From contig NZ_JAKTNQ010000007.1 in NCBI RefSeq assembly GCF_022760835.1, positions 1 through 64,000 on the forward strand: DNA of 64,000 bases. The letters are read 5' to 3'. How positions within the stretch are numbered: position 1 is the first letter of the stretch; each line of letters starts with the position of its first letter. The DNA is from Thermus altitudinis (GTDB taxonomy: Bacteria; Deinococcota; Deinococci; Deinococcales; Thermaceae). The notes under the pieces were generated by a model. The model saw only the letters and a list, made by a program, of their open reading frames with translations. It did not search any database and was not told where the DNA came from. Of the stretch, positions 14,125 to 22,983 are shown piece by piece. Both the position numbers and the translations under genes were made by a program.

Positions 14125-14170
14125 GCCTTCAGTTTAGGGGAAGGGGAGATTTTCCACGGTCTAGGGACCC

Positions 14171-16107
14171 CTACTGCGGCTCGAGGCCAAACACGCCCGA
14201 CATAAAGGAAACCCCTACATCTTCCCAGGTCCCTGTAGCAGCATTCCATTGCCGCTTCATTACATAGGTGGTCATCCGGCACGTGGAGGATATGCGCGGA
14301 CGGCTTGTCTCCCAGCATCCATTTTCACCACACTGTGTTTGCCTCTTTTCGTAGCCAGGGATTGCCATATAAAGCCCGTACGTCCCCACCGTTACCTGCT
14401 GCCCGGGCCTTAGGACGTGAACAGGAGCAGTGTAGGTGGCCACGCTTCCGATATCGGCGGAGTAAGTACCGGGAGGGGTGAGCTCGTAGATGGTAATGGT
14501 TTCATCCGAAGTAACGTTCCGCAACGTGCAGGCATTGGGGTAAGACCCCAGCGTCCAGGAAAAGCGCGTCTGCGAAAAGGATGGACTCCACGTGGTGTCG
14601 TAGTAGGGGGCACCAACAGCCGCTCTGCCAGTGTTCGGCAAACCGACTAAGTTGGGCGAAGGGGTGAAGCGGGCCCGAATTCCCGGGATCCCGGTCTTGG
14701 TCTCACCACCCCCTGTGGCCTCCCCGGAAACGGACTCGAGGGTAAGGGTACCAGGAAACTTCAGCCGAGGGGTAAAAGAAGCCGAAACATAGCGGTCGGT
14801 GTTCCAGTTGGCGACACGGTAGCGGGCCACGGAGGACCACCAGAGGCTTTCCCCTTCCCGGAAGGAGAATCCAGAAGGGTTGAAGGGTGAATTCCTATAG
14901 TGGAGGTAAACCGCCCCGGGTACTCCCGAATAGGCTGGGGGGTTGGTTCCCTCGTATGTCCAATCCAGGACCAGCCTGGCATCGATGGGGGAGGCGGAAA
15001 CCGGCATGGTACCCCCATTTCCAATGGGTAAGCGAATATCTTGAATAGCGCCCCACCTTGTAACCCGTTGTACCCTTGTTCCGTATTGGGTCTCCACTTC
15101 CCTTTCGTCAACGTAGGGATAGCCCACGTAAGGCTCGCCGGTGTAGCCCCAGGGAGCTACGATTGCCAACGGGGTAAAGACAATGCTCCCGAGGTAGTCA
15201 TAGGGCGGGGGTGGGTTGGGCAATTCCAGGCGTATGTATATGGGGTATTTGTTAAAACCGAACCCCGTTTGGAAGTTGGGGAATATGGCCCGCTGGTACA
15301 CGCCGGCCCAGTTCCCGATTCCAATGAGTCCGCAACTACCTTGCACATCCAAGAAGTAGGCCCCGTCTCCTTCCATGGCCGACACGGGGATATTCACCGT
15401 GCCCAGGTAGTCGCCAAAGGCCGTGCACCCGGTCATGTGGTAGTAGAGGGTTAGGGAAGGGGTGTCATTGGTCAGAAGGAGGGTAATGTCTTGGCTGCCA
15501 GACCCCCCTCCCCAGATCAGGGCTGCTATCGGGATACCCGCGCCTGTCAACCAGAAGGCACCCCCCAAGAGGGCCCGCCAAACGGGGATGGAGTTTACCC
15601 CCTTCACCTCGGCGTAGACCCTTCCCGCCAAGGAGGGATCCTTCCTTTCCGCTGCCTCCTTGCTGTCGGAAAGGGAAAGCCAACCCCTATTGAAAAAGTT
15701 GCCCTCGAAGACCCAAAGGCGTAGCTGCAGGACCTTTATGTCGTTGGTGGGTACGTAATCAATGTACACATCGTAAAGGTTCCCGGCCCTGGCCGAGAAG
15801 GAGAGGTTGTAGTGGTGGGTAGGGCGGTTCTGGGGGTCTTTGAGTCGCTCTACAGTGAGCTGCGGCCGCCCTTCAACACCCCCCTAACGGAAAAACTGCC
15901 AGGCACCCCCTGGGCTCTCGTGAGGCCGTCGCTTCCCAGGGTATACCCCACCAAGAAGTTGACCGTCTTTTCCCCGGTGAAGTTCCCCAGGGTGAAGGTC
16001 CGGGTACCCCAGGAATCGATCTTGATCTCTGCGGGCTGGGCCAAGGCCAAGGAAAAGGAAGCAAGGAGGCCTAGGACTTCTTTCCGGTGGAGTATTCCGC
16101 TCCGCAT
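14171..16107 (-). pseudogene. Secreted protein gene with a homopolymer frameshift
   Basis: The first part (16,107 down to about 15,880) encodes a signal peptide (MRSGILHRKEVLGLLASFSL, cleavage after ALAQ) and the start of a beta-rich domain; the frame then stops at 15,850. A second frame, open from just upstream, continues without a natural start (GRPQLTVERLKDPQNRPTHH) to 14,171. The frames join if the run of six C at 15,879-15,884 had one more base, giving a 645-residue protein. That protein would have one hydrophobic stretch (WRALLGGAFWLTGAGIPIAA) and otherwise look like an extracellular beta-rich protein of unknown family. GGAGGGAACC-ATG is a strong start. Phase variation, decay and sequencing error are all possible. 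Confidence 0.65.
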
Positions 16108-16116
16108 GGTTCCCTC

Positions 16117-16350
16117 CTACCTGCTTTGCGCATTGGGGCAGGCGACAAGGGGTTGGTTGGGTACAGTGCTGGGCCTGCTTCCGATGAATCCGCAGACCAT
16201 GGGGCGAAGGGCGTTCCTTTGCTGGGAGGTGCAGGTGGAGCACTCCACGGTCACCTGCAGGCCCACGGTGTCCCTGGGTACCTGGGCGGTGTAGGTGACC
16301 GTTACCTCCGCCACCTTCCCCACCTGTACATTCGCCGTGGTGCTGGTGGG
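16117..16350 (-). pseudogene. C-terminal fragment of a truncated secreted protein gene
   Basis: The open frame reads KPTSTTANVQVGKVAEVTVT and ends after VACPNAQSR, with four Cys in the second half, but it has no start: upstream it runs straight into the terminator copied with lipoprotein paralogue B (16,351). A GTG at 16,323 could start a 68-residue product. I read it as the 3' end of a gene cut when the paralogue was copied next to it. It is 9 bases from the next gene, so it was once in one operon with it. Confidence 0.5.
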
Positions 16351-16377
16351 TTTTAGCCCCAGGGTCTCCCCTGGGGC
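16351..16377 (-). terminator. Intrinsic terminator after lipoprotein gene B
   Basis: The stem AGCCCCAGGG/CCCTGGGGC is followed on the minus strand by AAAACCC. Sequence from here into the gene end (about 75 bases) is nearly the same as at 12,441-12,515, so terminator and gene end were duplicated together. Confidence 0.6.
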
Positions 16378-16392
16378 CGCCCCTCTCCTACC

Positions 16393-18067
16393 CTACCAAC
16401 CCGGGGGCAAAGCCCAGTCGGGGAGCTGGAAGGAGCCCGCGGGTATCTTAAAGCGAACGTTCCCCAGCAAAACGGGTTCCCACTCCCCAATCCGGGTGAG
16501 GAGGGGGAGGGTACGGAAGAGAGTGCCCGGGGAGTACCAACGGGGAGGGGTTGGGGTCTCCGCCAGACCGAAGAAGTCGTCCAGCTGGGCGCTGGTGGCC
16601 AGGTCGTACATGTGGTAGCCGATGGCCTCCACCCGGCAGTCGGGGTTGGCCAGGGTCCCCCCCAGATGGACATCGGACCAGACGATGTGCCAGTTGTCCT
16701 CTCCTAGGGGGTGGCTCGGATGGGGCTGCCAGTCTCCCGGCTTGGAGATGGTGTCCCGGTAGAGGACCGCCATCCTCACGGTCTGGCCTGGGGGCGGGGT
16801 ACCCCAGCCGTAGAGGGGGTAGTTCGTAAGGTTCTGCCCTGCGTCCATGGTGTAGTAAAGGGGCGTTTTGATAGGGTTATGGTAATCGTCATATAACAAG
16901 TACCCTACCACATCTCGACCTACCAATCTAACCCCGTGAGTCACGTAAGCCCAGAAGGGATAGACCTCTATGAGGAACCTGTAGGGATCCTCCGCCCGCC
17001 GGATGTCCTCGGCAAAGAGGCCATCGGGCAAGGAGGCGTAGTCAAAGGGCTCGTTGCGTAGCTGGGGAACGGTGAGGTAGAACTTCACCGTCCACCCTAC
17101 CCCGGGGGCACAAAGGGGTACCGGGGGGGTTATGTGCCCGGACGCGTACCCGAAGGCGTAGTAGGCCTGGTTGGTCCAGCGGAACTGGGCCCGCCAGGCC
17201 CGCTCCACATTGCCGTTTTCCGCGCAGGGCCTCCCTGTGATCCGCTCCACCAGCTGGCACCACCAGACCTGGATGGCCACCACCTTGTTCCCTCCCTGGG
17301 AGATGGGGTAAGGGTCCAGCTCAGAGGCATAGCGCAGGTCCCGAGTCCTCTCCTCCAGGGAGTAGCTACCCTCCCCCTGGGGGCCAAAGGCGAAGGTGTA
17401 GGCCTGCTTGAAGGTGAAGGCCTTCCCTGTGAGGGGATGGGGGTCCCTCTCCAGGCGCTCGGCCAAGTCGTAGAGCCCAGCAAGAAATTGGACCCAATTC
17501 CGGGGAACAGTGTACTGCACCACCCACTCCAACTCTCCCCCAAGCCGGCCCTCGCGATCCGTCACCGCAGGGAGGAAGTCGCTCACCGCGGCTGCACTTA
17601 GAAGTCTAGGGTTATGATCGTAGGGAAACGGGCGGTAGTCGTAGCTCACAAAACAACTCTCAAAGGGAGTTTCAGTGCATATGGGTGTTCTGATGCTGTC
17701 CCCCACTCCCATTCCCACCAGGAACCGCTGGGGAAAGCCAGGGATCCTCAGGAATTGCAGGTAGGCCCCTGTGGCGGAAGACCCTAACCACACCTGCCCT
17801 CCTACCCAGTCCCCCAGCTCGTAGTGGAACTCGGGAGGCCTTCCCCCTTGGGCCTCAATCTTCAGGGCCCAGTAGTCCTGCCTGCCCAGGATCTTCTCCT
17901 GGTAACAGAGGAGGGGAGGGTTGTTTGCGCCCAAGGGGGGGGTAGTCGCAGAAGTCCGTGTCCCCCCCACCACCCCGGGGGGAGCCTGTGAGGTTGCAAC
18001 CCCCAAGGACACCCAGAAGGCCCAGGAAGATGAGGGGAGTTGTCTTCTTGGCCATCTCTCTCAGCAT
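16393..18067 (-). pseudogene. Large unknown lipoprotein, paralogue B, frameshifted at G8/C8
   Basis: The N-terminal frame (from 18,067) encodes MLREMAKKTTPLIFLGLLGV and the lipobox LGGC, aligning with the start of paralogue A. At the run of eight G (17,935-17,942) the reading continues in another frame (ANNPPLLCYQEKILGRQDYW) to 16,393. With seven G the two parts join into a 557-residue lipoprotein matching paralogue A from end to end. As written, only about 70 residues would be made from the natural start. A G/C tract this long in a surface-protein gene is a typical phase-variable switch, but homopolymer miscounting gives the same picture. The function is unknown. Confidence 0.65.
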
Positions 18068-18210
18068 GAGTCCATGCTAGCACGGGGAGGGATTTCTCCC
18101 AGAGGGTGCTAGTAGAGCATGAAGTAGCCCTTGGGAAAACGGTAGGTTTCTTGTTGGTCTGGGGGACCTACGGGTTGTATCCAAGCTTCATAGCTTGGCT
18201 ACGTTTCAGG

Positions 18211-18816
18211 CTAGTCTCGGTGGACCCTAACCTCGCCCACCACCTGATGTAAGGTCCAATCCTTCTTTTCCAGGGTGAGGGGAGGTGCGGCACCGTCAGG
18301 CCCTTCCACCACATAGCTTCGCCGGCTGTTTAGGCCCAAAAAGCGCACGAATCGTAGTTCGGAGGTGTCCATCCGCTGGGCTATGGCCAGTTCCCCGGGT
18401 TGGGGTTCGGTCCCTTCTCGGAAAATAGCAAAGCCCTTTTCGTGGACCATGGCCCTCAGGTTCCTGGGGTCCACCTCCCACCCGGGAAGTCCCAGGATCA
18501 GGTACTCCTTCGATCCCACCAGGGGGACCTTCAGTAGGGGAACGGGAGGGGCCCCTGGGACTTCCTCCGCGGTTAGACCGGGCACGGGGATTCCCGTGGC
18601 CTGGGTAAACTCCTCAGGCGTCCAGCGAAGGGCCTTGAGCAAGGCCCGCATCCGCCCGTAGGAGATGTTCCTCAGGTTCACCAACCCCTTCTCCAACTTC
18701 CATACATACCCGTCCGATACCTCCATCTCCTGGGCTACCTGCCCTAGGGTTAACCCCAACTCCCGCCTACGCCTGGCAATGGCCTCCCCAGCTTCCCGTC
18801 GCATTCCCTCTACCAT
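18211..18816 (-). CDS. Phage-type repressor: HTH plus S24-like domain
   Basis: A 201-residue regulator. Residues about 10-65 are a Cro/CI-type helix-turn-helix (LGLTLGQVAQEMEVSDGYVW), and the C-terminal 100 residues look like the LexA/CI S24 fold (FREGTEPQPGELAIAQ), but the expected Ser nucleophile motif (GDSM) is not present, so self-cleavage is doubtful. The start ATG 18,816 lies inside a palindrome that may be its operator; the longer upstream frame has no support. It sits between the secreted-protein cluster and the tRNA fragment, the usual place for an element's repressor, and reads in the same direction as the cluster. Confidence 0.75.
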   Translation of the reverse strand: MVEGMRREAGEAIARRRRELGLTLGQVAQEMEVSDGYVWKLEKGLVNLRNISYGRMRALLKALRWTPEEFTQATGIPVPGLTAEEVPGAPPVPLLKVPLVGSKEYLILGLPGWEVDPRNLRAMVHEKGFAIFREGTEPQPGELAIAQRMDTSELRFVRFLGLNSRRSYVVEGPDGAAPPLTLEKKDWTLHQVVGEVRVHRD

Positions 18817-18833
18817 GGTATACACTTTACCAT
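18815..18833 (-). promoter_or_regulatory. Inverted repeat at the repressor start codon
   Basis: ATGGTA-TACACTT-TACCAT is a perfect 6-base inverted repeat with a 7-base spacer that includes the start codon of the repressor gene. Position and symmetry fit autoregulation by a dimeric HTH protein. Nothing else supports it. Confidence 0.4.
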
Positions 18834-19059
18834 TCGTCAAAGCCGTAAGCGTAGACTGCCCGGGGAGGGACCCTTGCCCTTTGGAAAGCCGGGAATCCCC
18901 TATGGATGCCCTCCTGGACGGGGTTTTTCTCTTACCCCTTATCTGCATGAAGAGGTACCGAATCTGTACCCGTTACGACGATGTTCTGTGGGGCGTTTAT
19001 CCCCTTCCCATGCTAACTTTTAAGGGTTATCCGTGGGTGGGAAGGGGGTGGAAAGTAAA

Positions 19060-19104
19060 CTCACACGCGAGAGGTCGTAGGTTCAAGTCCTACGCCGCCC
19101 ACCA
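19060..19104 (+). other. 3' fragment of tRNA-Val(CAC), attachment-site-like
   Basis: From the anticodon loop on, the sequence is that of a tRNA: CTCACAC (anticodon CAC) then GCGAG, GGTC, the T arm GTAGG-TTCAAGT-CCTAC, an acceptor 3' strand GCCGCCC, discriminator A and CCA. The 5' half is absent: the bases before CTCACAC cannot pair with GCGAG, and no D arm or matching acceptor strand (GGGCGGC) is within range. This is what remains at the far end of an element that integrates into the 3' half of a tRNA gene; the whole tRNA should lie at the element's other end, to the left and outside this window. Confidence 0.75.
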
Positions 19105-19121
19105 CCATGGGAAGGGAAAAG

Positions 19122-19147
19122 GCCCGGGGTTTGACCCCGGGTTTTCT
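19122..19147 (+). terminator. Intrinsic terminator of the original tRNA gene
   Basis: CCCGGGGT-TTG-ACCCCGGG followed by TTTTCT, 18 bases after the tRNA CCA end. It supports the view that the sequence to the right of the fragment is the original chromosomal flank. Confidence 0.8.
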
Positions 19148-19325
19148 GGTTTTCACCCTTGCGACGTGTTCAAGCCAGGCCAAAGACCCGTCGCCTGGCA
19201 AAGGCTTCCATGACAGACTTTGCCGTAGGGTAGCCTGCGGACGCTAAACAAGGCAGGGGCCCAGCAGGGCCTCTTCTTTTTGGCTCGGTTGGCTTTGGGG
19301 AAGATGGTGGGGGGTTACCCGGTTG

Positions 19326-20255
19326 TCAGAGGGAAAGCAGGCGCCCGACGGCCCAACCTAAGGGGTAGCCATCCCTGGGCTCGAGGCTTCCCGCCTTCTT
19401 GCGGGTTATGGGTTCTGGGCCCTCGGGATGCTCCTCCGGCAATAGGAGCGCTAGGCATATGGCCAGCCGTCCCGAGCCAAACCCCAGGCGGATAGGGAAG
19501 ACGTCCGGGTCCTTAAGGCGCTCCTCCAAGCGGTGGTACACCTCCAAGGCTTTGACCAGCTGGTCATCCTCAGCAATGCGCCTTTCCCACTCGGCCACGA
19601 GGGAGTAGTATTCCCTCAAGGCCTGGACCAGCTTTGCGGGGGGTATGGGTTGGGCCACGCCCTGGTGTTGGGCGAGCCCAGGCTGGTAGCGGAAGAGGAA
19701 GCGGAACTTGCTTCCCACGGGGAAGGTCTCTGCCAGGAGCACAGTACCCTTCATTGTGCCCTTGAGGTGGAAGATGCCAATGCGGTTTAGGAAACCTTCC
19801 CCGGGGTTGGAGTCCGTGAGGCGTACGGCGCGGAAGGGGTCGGCGTAGAGGTCCAACTTCAGCTGGCCCTTCTTGTCAGGCTTGAGGTAGCCAAGAACGG
19901 CCCCTTCAAAGTGTTGGTTATGGGAGGGCTTCAGGACTTTGGGGGGCCTTATCCGAGGCTCGGGGCCGGTTTTCCCGACAAACAGCCACCGGTCACCCTT
20001 TAGGACCACGTCCTCCCCGCGGTTGAGCACGCTCTGAAAGAGCCAGGCGGTGCGTAAGGCCCCTTTCACACTGGAGCCGGGGAGGTAAGGGCCTTGCGGG
20101 CTTTGCGGAAGAGGCCTGAACTCTAGGAGGGCTTCTTCTACCGCTTCGCTCACGGTTCTTAGGAAGGCGTTCCTGGCCTTGATGGCGCGGAGGACGGCCT
20201 CTTTGGGAATCCTTCCCTCTTGGTAGAGGCGGCGAAGCGCCTCCTGGGCGCGCCC
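19326..20255 (-). pseudogene. csm5: 5'-truncated csm5 (type III-A CRISPR RAMP subunit)
   Basis: The frame encodes RAMP hallmarks of Csm5: PYLPGSSVKGALRTAWLFQS with the glycine-rich SSxKGxLR loop, and near the end RLGFGSGRLAI, followed by PLGWAVGRLL at the C-terminus. Homology-like coding continues upstream of the first possible start (GTG 20,153) as [20 protein letters not shown] but then decays before the malic enzyme gene. By comparison with the roughly 390-400-residue Csm5, about 80 N-terminal residues and the start are missing. Csm5 caps the Csm complex and helps crRNA maturation. No other csm or cas gene is in the window, so the subunit is a leftover. Confidence 0.7.
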
Positions 20256-20330
20256 AGGGCAGGGCCAACCCCTCCCCCCTTAGGGCTTCACACCCTAGCC
20301 TTGCCGCCTTGGCGGTGGAAGAATAGGGCT

Positions 20331-22061
20331 ATGCCGGTTAGCCGCTATTACGACGTCAAACGGGACGAGCGAGGCGAGCGGTACCTGGAGCCCTATGTTT
20401 CCGGTTTTCTTCTCCTTAGGCTTCCCCTCCTCAACAAGGGTACGGCCTTCACCGAGGAGGAGCGAAGAGCCTTGGGCCTCGAGGGCCTCCTTCCTCCCCA
20501 CGTGAACACCCTGGAGGAGCAAAAGGAGCGGGTCTACCGCCGCTACCGCCTTATCCAAAGTCCTTTGGAGAAGCACATCTACCTACGCCACCTCCAGGAC
20601 CGCAACGAGGTCCTCTTCTATGCCCTGTTGGTGGACCACCTGGAGGAGATGCTCCCCATCCTCTACACCCCCACGGTGGGGGAGGCGGTGCGGGAGTTTT
20701 CCCACATCTACCGGTATCCCCGGGGCTTCACCGCCAGCACCCGCAACATTGACCTCATAGACCAGGCCTTGGCCAACGTGCCCTTGGAGGAGGTCCGCCT
20801 CATCGTGGCCACGGACTCCTCGGCCATCCTGGGCATCGGGGACCAGGGATATGGGGGCATGGCCATCTCCATCGGAAAGCTCACCATCTACACCGCCGCC
20901 GGGGGTGTGGGCCCGGATAAAACCCTTCCCGTGGAGCTGGACGTGGGCACGGACCGGGAGGACCTCCTCAAGGACCCCCTTTACCTGGGGGTGCGGCACA
21001 AGCGCCTAAGGGGGGAGGAGTACTACCGCTTCCTGGACCGCTTCGTGGAGGCGGTGCGCAAGCGCTACCCCAAGGCCCTCATCCAGTGGGAGGACTTCGC
21101 CAAGGAAGCGGCCTTCCACGTGCTGGAGCGCTACCGCAAGGTGGTGCCCTCCTTCAACGACGACATCCAAGGCACGGGGGCGGTGGCCCTGGCGGGGGTA
21201 CTCTCCGCCTGCCGCCTGAAGGGGGAGAAGCTTTCGGAGCAGACCATCGTCATCTACGGGGCTGGGGCCGGGGGGATTGGGGTGGCCTGGGCCTTGCGGG
21301 AAGGCATGAAGCGGGAAGGGCTTTCCCAGGAGGAGGCCCGGGCCCGGGTGCTGGTCCTGGACTCCAAGGGGCTCTTGGTGGAAGGGCGGAGCATGGAAGG
21401 CTACAAAGCCCCCTACGCGCAAAGGCCTGACCGGATTGCCGGCTGGCGGTTTTCCGGGTCCTACCCAAATCTATTGGAAACCATTCAGAATGCCCGGGCC
21501 ACGGTCCTCCTGGGCCTTTCCGGCCAGGGGGGAAGCTTTACCGAACCCGTGGTCAAGGCCATGCTGGAGAACACCCCTAGGCCCATTGTCTTCCCCCTTT
21601 CCAACCCCACCTCCGCCTCCGAGGCCTTGCCCGATGACCTCATCTACTGGACGGAGGGGAGGGCCCTGGTGGCGGCGGGTAGCCCCTTTCCCCCGGTGGG
21701 CTATATGGGGCGGACCATCCCCATCGGCCAGGGGAACAACGCCTTCATCTTCCCTGGCCTCGGCCTGGGGGCGGTGTTGGCCCGGGCCCGGGAGGTGACG
21801 GACGGGATGGTTCTAGAGGCGGCCTACGCCCTTTACGACTACACGCAAAGCCATTTCCCCGAGCTCCTTTACCCCCCGGTGGCCCGCCTTAGGGAGGTGT
21901 CCCCTTATGTGGCGGCCCGGGTGATGCAGAAGGCCCTCGAGGAGGGCGTGGCGGAGGAGGAACGGGTGAAGGGGCTTTCCTTCAAGGGGCTTATGGAGTT
22001 CGTGCGCAGCCGCTACTGGGAGCCCCAGTACCTCCCCTACCGCCCGGCCCCGGTAATCTAA
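20331..22061 (+). CDS. maeA: NAD-dependent malic enzyme
   Basis: A 576-residue enzyme that oxidatively decarboxylates malate to pyruvate with NAD(P). It shows the large malic-enzyme layout: [13 protein letters not shown] near residue 110, the malate and metal region [18 protein letters not shown] near 270, the nucleotide fold [15 protein letters not shown] near 310, and [12 protein letters not shown] near 420. The start at ATG 20,331 is preceded by a weak TAGGG; the longer frame upstream overlaps the csm5 remnant and is not used. First core-chromosome gene after the accessory region. Confidence 0.93.
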   Translation: MPVSRYYDVKRDERGERYLEPYVSGFLLLRLPLLNKGTAFTEEERRALGLEGLLPPHVNTLEEQKERVYRRYRLIQSPLEKHIYLRHLQDRNEVLFYALLVDHLEEMLPILYTPTVGEAVREFSHIYRYPRGFTASTRNIDLIDQALANVPLEEVRLIVATDSSAILGIGDQGYGGMAISIGKLTIYTAAGGVGPDKTLPVELDVGTDREDLLKDPLYLGVRHKRLRGEEYYRFLDRFVEAVRKRYPKALIQWEDFAKEAAFHVLERYRKVVPSFNDDIQGTGAVALAGVLSACRLKGEKLSEQTIVIYGAGAGGIGVAWALREGMKREGLSQEEARARVLVLDSKGLLVEGRSMEGYKAPYAQRPDRIAGWRFSGSYPNLLETIQNARATVLLGLSGQGGSFTEPVVKAMLENTPRPIVFPLSNPTSASEALPDDLIYWTEGRALVAAGSPFPPVGYMGRTIPIGQGNNAFIFPGLGLGAVLARAREVTDGMVLEAAYALYDYTQSHFPELLYPPVARLREVSPYVAARVMQKALEEGVAEEERVKGLSFKGLMEFVRSRYWEPQYLPYRPAPVI

Positions 22062-22065
22062 GGGC

Positions 22066-22983
22066 ATGGCCTGGCGGCTCTACTCCTTAGAACCCCTTCG
22101 CACAGAGGCCTTGGCCGGGCTAGGCGAGGGCCCGCCCCACCTCCAGGATTCAGGGGGGAGCTACCCCTTCCACCCTTTGGAGGAGCCTTGGGAGGCCAAG
22201 GGGGCCCCGCCCGTGCCCTGGCCAGAGCCCCTTTACTTCGTGGATGGGCGGGAGCGGGCCGAGGCCTTGATCTCCGATGGCCGGAGGCTGGTGCTCTTGG
22301 GGTGTGTGGCCGCCGGGGCGGTGGCGTTTGCCGAGGGGGGGATGCGCCTTTTGGAACCCCGGGTGCGCCGGGTGGGGGTGGGGCTTTGGGAACCCTTGGG
22401 CCTGGGGGAGTTGGTGTACGAGCCCTTGCCCCTGGAAGGGGGTGGGGAACCCCTTTCCCCCATGGCCTTGCAGGAGGGTTTGGCCAAGGCCCGGGCCCTC
22501 TTGGAAGAGGACCTGGCCAAAGGCCTTGAGGGGGGTCTCCTCATCGTGGATGGCCCGGTGCGCCTTAGGCGCCAGGGTCCGGTCCTGGGCTACATCAAAA
22601 CCCACTGGGCCCGCTACCTCCCTGAGGACAAGGAGGCCCTCATCCCCACCCTAAGGCCGGGGGAGCGCACCCCCATGTTCCGCGTGCGCCGAGGAGGGCA
22701 GGAGCTGGCCAGCTGGTACCTGCGCCTGCCCCTTCCTCCCGAGGGGGTGCGGCCTCCCGAAAGCGGCCTCCTGCGGGTGGAAACCCCCCTCTCTCCGGAG
22801 GCCAAGGGCCTGGCGGACCTCTCCCTAAGCCTCTTCCCGGCCCTGGCCTCCCATCCGGTTAAAGACCCCCGGGCCCCCCAGAACCTCTTGCCCGTGGGAA
22901 GCCTGGAACGGGAGCTATCCCGTAGGATGGGAAGCCGGGATCTGGTGGGCCGCATCCTGGCCCGGTATCTGGGAGGTGGATGA
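22066..22983 (+). CDS. nurA: NurA-type nuclease
   Basis: A 305-residue protein. Two Asp motifs typical of the NurA RNase H-like nuclease fold are visible, LYFVDGRERAEAL (about residue 60) and LLIVDGPVRLRRQ (about 163), as well as the later VLGYIKTHWARYLP. NurA pairs with HerA to resect DNA ends for recombination. The stop overlaps the herA start (ATGA), so the two are translationally coupled, the strongest sign for the call. Confidence 0.75.
   Translation: MAWRLYSLEPLRTEALAGLGEGPPHLQDSGGSYPFHPLEEPWEAKGAPPVPWPEPLYFVDGRERAEALISDGRRLVLLGCVAAGAVAFAEGGMRLLEPRVRRVGVGLWEPLGLGELVYEPLPLEGGGEPLSPMALQEGLAKARALLEEDLAKGLEGGLLIVDGPVRLRRQGPVLGYIKTHWARYLPEDKEALIPTLRPGERTPMFRVRRGGQELASWYLRLPLPPEGVRPPESGLLRVETPLSPEAKGLADLSLSLFPALASHPVKDPRAPQNLLPVGSLERELSRRMGSRDLVGRILARYLGGG

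Noticed and set aside
18181-18198. CCAAGCT-TCAT-AGCTTGG as terminator of the repressor gene
   Set aside because: A perfect 7-base-pair stem, but no U-tract follows on the minus strand. Left undecided.
1-19059. An integrase or Cas1/Cas2 gene for the proposed element
   Set aside because: None of the frames shows tyrosine or serine recombinase motifs or Cas1/Cas2 features. If they exist they lie outside the window.
19030-19104. A complete tRNA gene ending at 19,104
   Set aside because: GTGGGTG can pair with CGCCCAC, but this would shift the CCA end, and there is no D arm and no 5' strand for the anticodon stem. Only the 3' half is tRNA-like.
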